In this document: positions 1 to 5,439 of the stretch, piece by piece | Position numbering within the stretch: the stretch's first letter is position 1 | How the letters are laid out: every line of letters begins with the position of its first letter | DNA from: Aquirhabdus sp. | GTDB taxonomy: Bacteria; Pseudomonadota; Gammaproteobacteria; Pseudomonadales; Moraxellaceae | Length of the DNA: 5,831 nt | Assembly (NCBI GenBank): GCA_030151145.1 | Contig: JASLEL010000114.1 | Span: 1-5,831, forward strand | Reading direction: 5' to 3' | Made by a program: the position numbers and the translations under genes | Notes under the pieces: generated by a model | The model's database searches: none | Told to the model about the DNA's origin: nothing | What the model saw: the letters and a program-made list of their open reading frames with translations, nothing else

Positions 1-122
1 AAATATCACCATTGAGCTATGCGATGATAATTACATTCATGACATCGGCACTCCTACGTCAAAATTTAAATCACCTGTATAAAATCAACCTTAATTCGAC
101 AGATGCTAAATTTCTTATCATG

Positions 123-149
123 TGCTGAAATAAATAAAGTATTTCAGCA
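123..149. repeat. Perfect 10-bp inverted repeat (stem-loop)
   Basis: TGCTGAAATA (123-132) is the exact reverse complement of TATTTCAGCA (140-149), with a 7-nt AATAAAG loop. Neither side has an adjoining T-run, so it does not look like an intrinsic terminator. In a leftward transcript it would lie in the leader RNA. It could also be an operator for a dimeric regulator. I recognise no family for it. Confidence 0.7.
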
Positions 150-241
150 GGTTATGATTTCGTTTATTCCTTGTGCGACACAAGTTCCCTTTCCCTGTGA
201 TAGACATACGCTTGTCATACAACACGCATAGTCTAGACTTT

Positions 242-270
242 AATATAGCCTAAAAAAAAATCAAAACATA
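242..270 (-). promoter_or_regulatory. Possible leftward promoter with good -10 and poor -35
   Basis: On the minus strand TATATT (247-242) resembles a sigma70 -10 element. With a 17-bp spacer, the -35 position (270-265) reads TATGTT, which is a poor match to TTGACA, and the spacer contains a 9-nt T-tract. A weak -35 would fit an activator-dependent promoter, and the CRP-like site lies just upstream. The predicted start is near 235. On the opposite strand TTGTCA (212-217), 16 bp and TAGACT (234-239) form a competing rightward candidate aimed at the end of hslR. Confidence 0.3.
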
Positions 271-288
271 GTGTTATCGCTGTTTTTG

Positions 289-304
289 TGTGATTTATAT
301 CACT
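289..304. promoter_or_regulatory. CRP/Vfr-type binding site
   Basis: TGTGATTTATATCACT matches the CRP consensus TGTGA-N6-TCACA at 9 of 10 defined positions and contains a perfect GTGAT-N4-ATCAC palindrome centred at 296.5. The outer bases are G and C, which distinguishes it from FNR/Anr boxes (TTGAT-N4-ATCAA). It lies 9 nt beyond the hslR stop codon, so it more likely serves a leftward gene outside the window than hslR itself. Confidence 0.5.
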
Positions 305-312
305 AATCTGCG

Positions 313-744
313 CTAAAACCCTTCATCAGAGCTATCGTAGCCTGTGATATGTCGTTGAAAACGATCCAGTTGTTGGCGTTCGTGTTTGTTCGGTCGATGG
401 TCAGGTCGTGCCAGATTCAGTTGTCGCCGGCTTTCTGCCAAGAGCATCCGACGTTCGAGACTCTCTGCTGTTTCCTGATAGAGCTGCTGAGCGACCGGCG
501 CGCTGCCCCGGATCTCGGATAAGGCGACGACCTCAATTACTTTTTCTTCCAATCCTTGGCGGATCTTGAGCTGCATGCCGACACGGATTTCTTTGCTGAC
601 TTTGACGCGCTCGCCCTGACAATGCACTTTACCGCCTTCGATGGCGTCTTTGGCCAGTGAGCGGGTACGAAAGAAACGGGCTGCCCACAGCCATTTGTCA
701 ATCCGCACGGCGGTCATCGGGATGTGCTGATCTTTACTCATCAT
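313..744 (-). CDS. hslR: Hsp15, ribosome-associated S4-domain RNA-binding protein
   Basis: HslR (Hsp15) binds 50S subunits that carry a nascent chain after premature release and helps recycle them; it is heat-induced in E. coli. The S4 RNA-binding fold covers about residues 12-60 (RIDKWLWAARFFRTRSLA, then AIEGGKVHCQG). The family's basic tail follows, with ETAESLERR near 91-99 and PDHRPNKHERQQLDRF near 114-129. Its 143 residues compare with about 133 in E. coli. The first two codons are both ATG (744 and 741); GGTGA (750-746) is better spaced for the second, so the true product may be 142 aa. A further in-frame ATG at 717 has no ribosome-binding site and would cut into the S4 domain edge. It starts 9 nt after the yrfG stop, so the two are surely co-transcribed, as in E. 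coli. No terminator is visible after its stop. Confidence 0.93.
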   Translation of the reverse strand: MMSKDQHIPMTAVRIDKWLWAARFFRTRSLAKDAIEGGKVHCQGERVKVSKEIRVGMQLKIRQGLEEKVIEVVALSEIRGSAPVAQQLYQETAESLERRMLLAESRRQLNLARPDHRPNKHERQQLDRFQRHITGYDSSDEGF

Positions 745-753
745 GTCACCCCG

Positions 754-1419
754 TCAGATCATCATATCTATGAAAGACGACCAGCGATCCAGTGCCGGAA
801 AGTGCAGACCTTGCCGCTTGGGTTGTGTGCTGTCGGGCTGTAGTATACCGAGCACGTGCAATCCAAATGCGGATGCCGCATGCAAGACAGACTCGCTATC
901 ATCAATCAGAAGTGATTCCTTGGGATCAAACGGTTTATCCTGCTGTAAGGCATGCCAGAAAGGCGCCTGTTCTTTGGCGTAGCCATAATCATGGCTGCTG
1001 ATGATTTGGTGAAAATAGCCTGCCAGCCCCGTTTGCTCAAGCTTGATCTCCAATGCGTGTGGGTGAGCATTGGTCACTAGCCAGAGCGTCTTGCCCGCTG
1101 CTTGCAGGGTCGCCAGTACGTCTTCGACATCATGACGGATTGCGATACGTGTACGGTGCGCATGCTTGAGTTGCTGCAGATCCAGATTGAGCTGATCGCT
1201 CCAGTAGGGCAGTGAATACCAATTGAGCGAGCCTTCCTGCGCGCGAAAGATTGGCTGTAAGGCGTGCTGTGCCGATGCCAGATCCACGGCCTGCTGCGCC
1301 GCCCATTCTTGAATGACCAGCTCTCGCCAAAAAAAGTTATCAAAAGCCAGATCAAGTAACGTGCCATCCATATCGAACATGAAGGTCCGAAGCTGTTGCC
1401 ATTGAATTCCTATAGTCAT
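754..1419 (-). CDS. yrfG: GMP/IMP 5'-nucleotidase, HAD superfamily
   Basis: This cytoplasmic phosphatase of the haloacid dehalogenase superfamily removes phosphate from purine nucleoside 5'-monophosphates (GMP and IMP in the E. coli enzyme). All four HAD motifs are present: I, DMDGT with nucleophile D16 and acid/base D18; II, VTNAHP with T116; III, K149 in YAKEQ; IV, IDDS with D173 and D174. A helical cap domain lies between motifs I and II (about 25-95), including LNWYSLPYWSDQL, which is typical of YrfG. At 221 aa it matches the E. coli length. The start at 1419 has GGTGA (1427-1423) three bases upstream. It is the first gene of the yrfG-hslR pair and diverges from cysQ. In Pseudomonas and enterobacteria nudE is often close by; it is absent here. 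Confidence 0.93.
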   Translation of the reverse strand: MTIGIQWQQLRTFMFDMDGTLLDLAFDNFFWRELVIQEWAAQQAVDLASAQHALQPIFRAQEGSLNWYSLPYWSDQLNLDLQQLKHAHRTRIAIRHDVEDVLATLQAAGKTLWLVTNAHPHALEIKLEQTGLAGYFHQIISSHDYGYAKEQAPFWHALQQDKPFDPKESLLIDDSESVLHAASAFGLHVLGILQPDSTQPKRQGLHFPALDRWSSFIDMMI

Positions 1420-1484
1420 CTATCACCCATGTGTATCACGCCACAAGCGTCCAGCTATACCTTGACCGTATAGGGCTGGGCATC

Positions 1485-1515
1485 TTATTGAAACCGCTAA
1501 ACTATTATTGAAACC
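1485..1515. repeat. 11-bp direct repeat, 20-bp period, in the cysQ/yrfG divergent gap
   Basis: TTATTGAAACC occurs exactly at 1485-1495 and 1505-1515, so the two copies begin 20 bp apart and face the same side of the helix. They lie about 75-105 bp before the preferred cysQ ATG. The second copy overlaps TATTAT (1503-1508), a 5-of-6 match to a -10 element that has no good -35 before it. This looks like a tandem operator, but I cannot name a regulator. Confidence 0.55.
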
Positions 1516-1591
1516 TTAAATCCAAATCTTGCAAATCATATGTCGAGCCGCTAGTGTGGAATTCTTCTTTGATCACCATATAGCACACCCC

Positions 1592-2464
1592 ATGACTGCA
1601 TTATCGCCACAGACTCCCATCGATCAACTGGATTTGGACACACTTGCCCGTGGTGTGATCAATATCACCCGGCAGGCCGGGGAGTTGCTGGTGGTTTATT
1701 ATAACCAACACCTGACAACAGGGATCGAGGTCAACAAAAAAGAGGATACATCACCGGTCACGGCTGCGGATATGGCGTCTCATCAGTTGATTTCGCAAGG
1801 CTTGCGTGCATTGTACGATATCCCGGTCTTATCCGAGGAGTCTGTGGATGTGAGTGCGCGGCATCAGTGGCAGCGCTTCTGGCTGGTGGACCCGTTGGAT
1901 GGCACCAAAGAGTTTCTGAAGAAAAATGGTGAATTTACGGTCAATATTGCGCTCGTTGAAGCCGGTCGGGTGGTGCTGGGGGCGATTGGTGTGCCGCTCA
2001 AGCAGGATGTGTATCTGGCCCTGCACGAGACGACCCGTATGCCAGTCTTAAAGACGGCCTACCTCGTCAATGCCCAAGATCAGCGCATCACGCTCACAGG
2101 CCATCAGCTACAAGGCAAGGTATTGCGTACAGCCATGTCTCGTAGTGCTCTCGATAACAGCGACTATCGGCCTTATGTGGAGCAGCTTACGCGGGCAGGC
2201 TGGCAACTGGATACGGTCAATGCTGGCAGCGCTTATAAATTTTGTCTAATGGCATTAGGTGGTATAGATTTCTATCCCCGTCTGCATCCCACATCCGAGT
2301 GGGATACCGCTTCAGGTCAGTGCCTGCTGGAGGTTTTGGGAGGTGCCTTGGTTGATCTGCAGGGACGTGCTTTTACCTATAATCAGCGTGATCGATTGCT
2401 CAATGGTTCATTCATTGCGGTCACTGACAGTGCATTATTGCCCGACGTTTTGCCAACGCGATAA
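1592..2464 (+). CDS. cysQ: 3'(2'),5'-bisphosphate nucleotidase CysQ
   Basis: CysQ hydrolyses 3'-phosphoadenosine 5'-phosphate (PAP), the by-product of PAPS reduction in sulfate assimilation, to AMP and phosphate. It belongs to the Li+-sensitive, Mg2+-dependent inositol monophosphatase superfamily. Numbered from this ATG (290 aa), it shows KEDTSPVTAAD (50-60), acidic EE at 82-83, the signature DPLDGTKEF (100-108) with metal ligands D100 and D103, AGSAYKF (211-217), and WDTASGQ (237-243) with ligand D238. It is longer than E. coli CysQ (about 246 aa), with a leader of about 15 residues and a longer tail. The frame could open at a TTG (1529) or GTG (1556), but the residues added resemble no family N-terminus, so the first ATG is preferred. 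None of these starts has a clear Shine-Dalgarno sequence. It is divergent from yrfG and convergent with the phosphatase-like gene. Confidence 0.92.
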   Translation: MTALSPQTPIDQLDLDTLARGVINITRQAGELLVVYYNQHLTTGIEVNKKEDTSPVTAADMASHQLISQGLRALYDIPVLSEESVDVSARHQWQRFWLVDPLDGTKEFLKKNGEFTVNIALVEAGRVVLGAIGVPLKQDVYLALHETTRMPVLKTAYLVNAQDQRITLTGHQLQGKVLRTAMSRSALDNSDYRPYVEQLTRAGWQLDTVNAGSAYKFCLMALGGIDFYPRLHPTSEWDTASGQCLLEVLGGALVDLQGRAFTYNQRDRLLNGSFIAVTDSALLPDVLPTR

Positions 2465-2476
2465 ATGCATGGTTGG

Positions 2477-2523
2477 TATAGGCATTGACGATAGCGTGAG
2501 GTCCTGCCTTGCCTATATTTTCA
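2477..2523 (+). terminator. Possible intrinsic terminator of cysQ
   Basis: TATAGGCA (2477-2484) pairs perfectly with TGCCTATA (2510-2517), and two G-U pairs could extend the base. A short T-run (2518-2521) follows on the plus strand. The 25-nt loop is large, so the structure is only moderately convincing. It overlaps the end of the convergent phosphatase-like gene; reading leftward there is no T-run, so it would act only on cysQ transcripts. Confidence 0.4.
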
Positions 2524-3033
2524 AACGGTACTTTTAAAGTATGCCGACAGTTGATGAATCATGTCGTGCCAGACTGGATTGGGTTCCCAGATGGCTTTTA
2601 GGTGTTGTTCCGCTTCGGATTCGCTGATGCCCAGCAGGCGTGTCCGGTAGATATACATCAGGCTTGAGACACGCATATTCATAGCACAGTGCAACCAGAC
2701 CGGCCGATCCTGCAGTGTCTGTAGCAACTGCAGCACACGTAAGGCCTGAGTGACAGAAGGCCGGTCAAAGAGCAACGGGAGCGCGATGTAATCCATCCCC
2801 AGCTCCAGTACGGCTCGGTCTTCAAGCGGCAGGGCATTGCTGGCATCGGTGAGTGCCAGATTGATCACGGTGCGAAATCCGGCATCCGCAATCCATGTCA
2901 GTTGCTCTTGCGTCGGCTGTCCTGATGTGGCAAGTCGGTCATGTATCCGCTGATAATTCAGAATGCTGGGTAATGACTCTGATTCATTAAATGTATGCTG
3001 TGCTAAAGAGGCATTTGATTCTAAAGACGTCAT
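2521..3033 (-). CDS. Tyrosine-phosphatase-like protein (DSP/DUF442-type fold)
   Basis: This 170-aa protein resembles small proteobacterial proteins annotated as protein tyrosine phosphatase family. The family N-terminal pattern is present: NYQRIHDRLATSGQPTQEQL (26-45), then AGFRTVINLAL (51-61). The presumed active-site loop is LHCAMNMRVS (114-123), with C116 and R121, followed by a helix and IWEPNPVWHDMI (148-159). The loop has four residues between Cys and Arg instead of the five of classical phosphatases; as I recall, related proteins share this, so it is probably a family trait rather than a mutation. The substrate is unknown. No signal peptide is seen, so it is probably cytoplasmic. The start is ATG at 3033 with a weak GCGGGA about 7 nt upstream. 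It lies 26 nt downstream of the DAHP synthase terminator, with no room for a separate promoter outside that region. Confidence 0.72.
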   Translation of the reverse strand: MTSLESNASLAQHTFNESESLPSILNYQRIHDRLATSGQPTQEQLTWIADAGFRTVINLALTDASNALPLEDRAVLELGMDYIALPLLFDRPSVTQALRVLQLLQTLQDRPVWLHCAMNMRVSSLMYIYRTRLLGISESEAEQHLKAIWEPNPVWHDMIHQLSAYFKSTV

Positions 3034-3055
3034 GATGATCCCGCGCTCAAAACAT

Positions 3056-3103
3056 AAAAAACCATCGGCAAGTCATGAGCTTATCCGATGGTTAGTGTTT
3101 TTT
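3056..3103. terminator. Intrinsic terminator of DAHP synthase, possibly bidirectional
   Basis: AACCATCGG (3060-3068) pairs perfectly with CCGATGGTT (3085-3093), and AAG/CTT (3070-3072, 3080-3082) can add an inner stem. Reading leftward the stem runs straight into six T's (3061-3056), the form expected for the gene that ends at 3134. On the plus strand a six-T run (3098-3103) follows after a 4-nt gap, so it may also stop rightward transcription. Confidence 0.85.
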
Positions 3104-3133
3104 AAACAGCTTAGACCGTAATCGATGGTCGAT

Positions 3134-4333
3134 TTAGCGTTTGCCGATCACACCTTGCAGCGCCTGATGCATCTCAAGCAGTGCATTTTCGGTCGTCGTC
3201 CAGTCGATACAGCCATCGGTTACGGATTTGCCGTATTCGAGTTGAGACAAGTCCTCTGGGATATCTTGGCGACCGCCATTGATATGGCTTTCGACCATCA
3301 GACCCACGATGGAGTTGTTGCCTTCGACGATCTGCTCCGTGACGTTCTTTAAGACCAGCGGTTGCAGATACGGGTCTTTGTTCGAATTGGCGTGGCTGGC
3401 ATCGATCATGATCTTGCCGCTGACTTTGGCTTTGGCTAAGGCTGCTTCGACGGCTGCAACGGAGGTCGAATCATAGTTTGGCTTGCCACCGCCGCCGCGC
3501 AGGACCACATGCGCATAAGGATTACCTTTGGTGCGAATGACTGCCACCTGACCATTGCCGTTCAGACCCAGAAAGCTGTGACCTGATGCCACAGCCTGCA
3601 TGGCATTGATCGCGACCGTCATGCCACCATCCGTACCGTTTTTGAAGCCGACAGGCGAGGACAGGCCCGAGGACATCTCGCGGTGAGTCTGGCTCTCGGT
3701 GGTACGTGCACCGATCGCGGACCAGCTGATGAGATCCTGCAGGTATTGTGGGGAGTTCGGGTCCAGTGCTTCGGTTGCACAGGGCAGGCCCAGCTCATTC
3801 AGCTCAAGCAGCAGTTTGCGGCCGATATGCAGACCTTTGGCGATGTCGAACGAATCGTTCATGTCCGGGTCATTGATCAGACCTTTCCAGCCAACCGTGG
3901 TACGCGGTTTTTCAAAATAGACGCGCATGACCAGATACATGGTGTCTTTGACTTGCTCTGCCAGCGCTTTTAAACGCAGCGCATAGTCATGAGCAGCCAC
4001 CGGATCATGGATCGAACATGGGCCGATGACAATAAACAGCCGTGGATCACTGCCATTCAAGATGTTACGCACGGTCTGACGACCTGCCAGCACAGTGGCT
4101 TTGGCAGCATCGGAGAGCGGCAGCTCGCTTTTGAGCTGAGCTGGGGTGATGAGGGTTTCAATCGACTCAAGGTTGATATCTTCAACCTGCTCGTCCAGAT
4201 TGATGGGTGCCACAGCATATGCATCCTTTACAGGTGCAAGATCAATGGGATTGCTGCTGGCGGTTTGGATTTCTGCTGTACTGGACACGACACTTTCACC
4301 AAAAAATTCTGTTAACGACGCTTCGTTATTCAT
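3134..4333 (-). CDS. 3-deoxy-7-phosphoheptulonate synthase (DAHP synthase), class I
   Basis: This enzyme condenses phosphoenolpyruvate with erythrose 4-phosphate to give DAHP, the committed step of the shikimate pathway to aromatic amino acids. It is a TIM barrel of the AroG/AroF/AroH family. The metal ligands of E. coli AroG (C61, H268, E302, D326) correspond to C106 in GPCSIHD, H314 in SHANS, E348 in VESH and D373 in TDGC. The PEP-binding segment is YFEKPRTTVGWKG (139-151). P195 and S225 align with AroG P150 and S180, where substitutions relieve feedback inhibition, so feedback control is probably retained, but which amino acid is the effector cannot be read from this. At 399 aa it is about 45 longer than AroG, all at the N-terminus. 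ATG 4333 has no Shine-Dalgarno; GTG at 4288 has GGTGA upstream and would give a 384-aa form. Confidence 0.95.
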   Translation of the reverse strand: MNNEASLTEFFGESVVSSTAEIQTASSNPIDLAPVKDAYAVAPINLDEQVEDINLESIETLITPAQLKSELPLSDAAKATVLAGRQTVRNILNGSDPRLFIVIGPCSIHDPVAAHDYALRLKALAEQVKDTMYLVMRVYFEKPRTTVGWKGLINDPDMNDSFDIAKGLHIGRKLLLELNELGLPCATEALDPNSPQYLQDLISWSAIGARTTESQTHREMSSGLSSPVGFKNGTDGGMTVAINAMQAVASGHSFLGLNGNGQVAVIRTKGNPYAHVVLRGGGGKPNYDSTSVAAVEAALAKAKVSGKIMIDASHANSNKDPYLQPLVLKNVTEQIVEGNNSIVGLMVESHINGGRQDIPEDLSQLEYGKSVTDGCIDWTTTENALLEMHQALQGVIGKR

Positions 4334-4427
4334 GGGGGCAAGCTATCAAGAGTACAAGGATTCACGGCTAAAAGCCAGATCATCAGGCGACTTTGTGACG
4401 CCATCGTCATGCTATGCGATGATCCAT
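4334..4427 (-). promoter_or_regulatory. Upstream (leader/promoter) region of DAHP synthase
   Basis: This gap between the transporter's terminator and the DAHP synthase start must hold the promoter if that gene is independently transcribed, but I see no convincing -35/-10 pair. It contains small hairpins: GGCT-AAA-AGCC (4366-4376) and GGCG-N9-CGCC (4386-4402). It also contains a 26-codon leftward frame (4410-4330) whose stop overlaps the DAHP synthase ATG. No tandem Phe, Tyr or Trp codons mark it as a classical attenuator leader. Confidence 0.35.
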
Positions 4428-4463
4428 AAAAAATCCCGGATCTTCATCAGGATGATCCGGGAT
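4428..4463 (-). terminator. Intrinsic terminator of the TSUP transporter gene
   Basis: ATCCCGGATC (4433-4442) and GATCCGGGAT (4454-4463) form a perfect 10-bp GC-rich stem with an 11-nt loop. Reading leftward the stem leads directly into T's (4432-4428). It lies 25 nt past the transporter stop codon. The plus-strand side has no T-run, so it acts leftward only. Confidence 0.88.
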
Positions 4464-4488
4464 ATATATCAGTGCTGCTTCGGATACC

Positions 4489-5439
4489 TTAACGCGCTGT
4501 GCCTGAGGCAATCACAGTACTTGCTCCGGCTGATATGGCGGCGGCAGGGTGGTTCACAACCGATGCCGGCACTGGCTTGGCTGGCGCTTTGGCTTTGACC
4601 GGGTTTACCATGAAGTTAATGCCTAAAAACAGCAGTGTGATGCCCAGAATCTTGCGGATATGGTGCTCGGGTAAACGGGAACTCAACAATGTGCCGATAA
4701 TGATGGCCGGAATCGCACCGATCAACAGATAACCCAGCATATGGAAATCGACATTACCCGCAAACAGGTGACTGATCCCGGCAACCAGCGTCAGCAAGAC
4801 TGCATGTGCCACATCCGAGCCGATAATGCGGATCATCGGCAGATTGGGGAACAGCAGCACCAGTGCCATGACGCCAAAGGCACCAGCACCGACCGAAGAC
4901 AGGGTGACAAAGATACCCAGCACCACACCCATCAGAATCACCAGTGGTTTGTTTTGCAGGAGTACGGCACGATGATCGGCTGCGGCTTCTTCGGCGTTGT
5001 AATGCAGATGGGCGTGGGTCGTATCCGGCGTCAGTCCGCGACGGCGTGCAAAGTAACGCTCAATCGGCGCACGCAGGATGATCGACACGCCGGTCAGGAT
5101 CAGCATAAAGCCAAGCACAATGGTCAGCAGCTTCTTATAGTCATTGGCGGACTGAAAGAAATGCCCCAAGGCCCAAGTCACGGCAAAGGATGCCGGAATG
5201 CTGCCGACTGCAAGCCAGAAGACAATCGGCCAAACGATATTGAGCTTACGTGCATGCACCAATGAACCGCAGAATTTGGAAATCGAGGCATACAGCAGAT
5301 CGGTACCGATCGCCACAGGTGCAGGGACATGCAAGAGACCCATGAGGATCGGCGTCATGAGCGAGCCGCCGCCTACACCGTTGACACCCACACAGAAGCC
5401 TACAAACAGACCAGCCAAGATAAAATAAAAATCAGTCAT
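4489..5439 (-). CDS. TauE/SafE (TSUP) family membrane transporter, putative anion/sulfite exporter
   Basis: This is a polytopic inner-membrane protein of the TSUP family, whose characterised members move sulfite, sulfoacetate or other organosulfur anions; the substrate here cannot be assigned. Two homologous halves are visible. Each begins with the family's glycine-rich re-entrant motif: VGVNGVGGGSLMTPIL (17-32) and TLSSVGAGAFGVMALVL (179-195). Hydrophobic segments lie near 5-35, 68-92, 104-122, 165-198, 205-228, 234-252 and 263-278. A polar loop (123-163) containing THAHLHYNAEE and many Arg residues separates the halves. After the last helix there is a tail of about 37 residues rich in Ala, Pro and Val (280-316), longer than usual. 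ATG 5439 has no obvious Shine-Dalgarno. It is transcribed alone, bounded by its own terminator and a divergent promoter region shared with lpxB. Confidence 0.87.
   Translation of the reverse strand: MTDFYFILAGLFVGFCVGVNGVGGGSLMTPILMGLLHVPAPVAIGTDLLYASISKFCGSLVHARKLNIVWPIVFWLAVGSIPASFAVTWALGHFFQSANDYKKLLTIVLGFMLILTGVSIILRAPIERYFARRRGLTPDTTHAHLHYNAEEAAADHRAVLLQNKPLVILMGVVLGIFVTLSSVGAGAFGVMALVLLFPNLPMIRIIGSDVAHAVLLTLVAGISHLFAGNVDFHMLGYLLIGAIPAIIIGTLLSSRLPEHHIRKILGITLLFLGINFMVNPVKAKAPAKPVPASVVNHPAAAISAGASTVIASGTAR

Larger units (their letters stand above)
1..312. other. Non-coding, AT-rich control region or long leader; no gene seen
   Basis: No reading frame of credible length or composition occupies this stretch on either strand. 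It is visibly more AT-rich than the genes to its right. It contains a CRP-like palindrome (289-304), a possible leftward promoter (242-270), a 10-bp palindrome AGTCTAGACT (230-239), a small hairpin CTTGTG-cga-CACAAG (170-184) and a perfect 10-bp stem-loop (123-149). Reading leftward there is a Shine-Dalgarno-like TAGGAG (56-51), but the ATGs after it open only tiny frames closed by stops. An ATG at 12-10 leaves just four codons before the edge, so no gene start can be claimed. I infer that it is the regulatory and 5' untranslated region of a leftward gene outside the window, though it could also be the 3' flank of a rightward one. Confidence 0.6.

Noticed and set aside
1..12. ATG reading leftward at 12-10 as the start of the next gene
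   Set aside because: Only four codons are visible, with no adequately spaced ribosome-binding site, so it cannot be distinguished from chance.
289..304. FNR/Anr box
   Set aside because: The half-sites are GTGAT/ATCAC rather than TTGAT/ATCAA, so the CRP class fits better.
743..1001. Plus-strand open frames opposite yrfG
   Set aside because: Cys-rich, featureless translations that are shadows of the yrfG coding strand.
1529..1591. Upstream TTG (1529) or GTG (1556) start for cysQ
   Set aside because: Neither has a ribosome-binding site, and the 21 extra residues match no family N-terminus; the first ATG leaves a complete domain.
3683..3973. Plus-strand open frame opposite DAHP synthase
   Set aside because: Antisense to a highly conserved enzyme, with no start signal or recognisable motif.
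2465..4488. A three-gene operon of transporter, DAHP synthase and phosphatase-like protein
   Set aside because: Strong leftward terminators separate each pair, so simple co-transcription is unlikely despite the shared strand.
4146..4598. Open frame of 150 codons on the plus strand spanning the DAHP synthase start, the gap and the transporter end
   Set aside because: It runs antisense through two solid genes and a terminator, and the peptide shows no family features.
4741..5265. Open frame of 174 codons on the plus strand inside the transporter gene
   Set aside because: It is antisense to a clear TSUP protein. Its His/Gln/Asp-rich translation is what the opposite strand of hydrophobic codons gives, and no domain or ribosome-binding site is evident.
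1529..5439. A dedicated sulfur island linking cysQ with the TauE/SafE-type transporter
   Set aside because: The two are separated by unrelated genes on the other strand, and the transporter's substrate is unknown; proximity alone does not support a functional unit.
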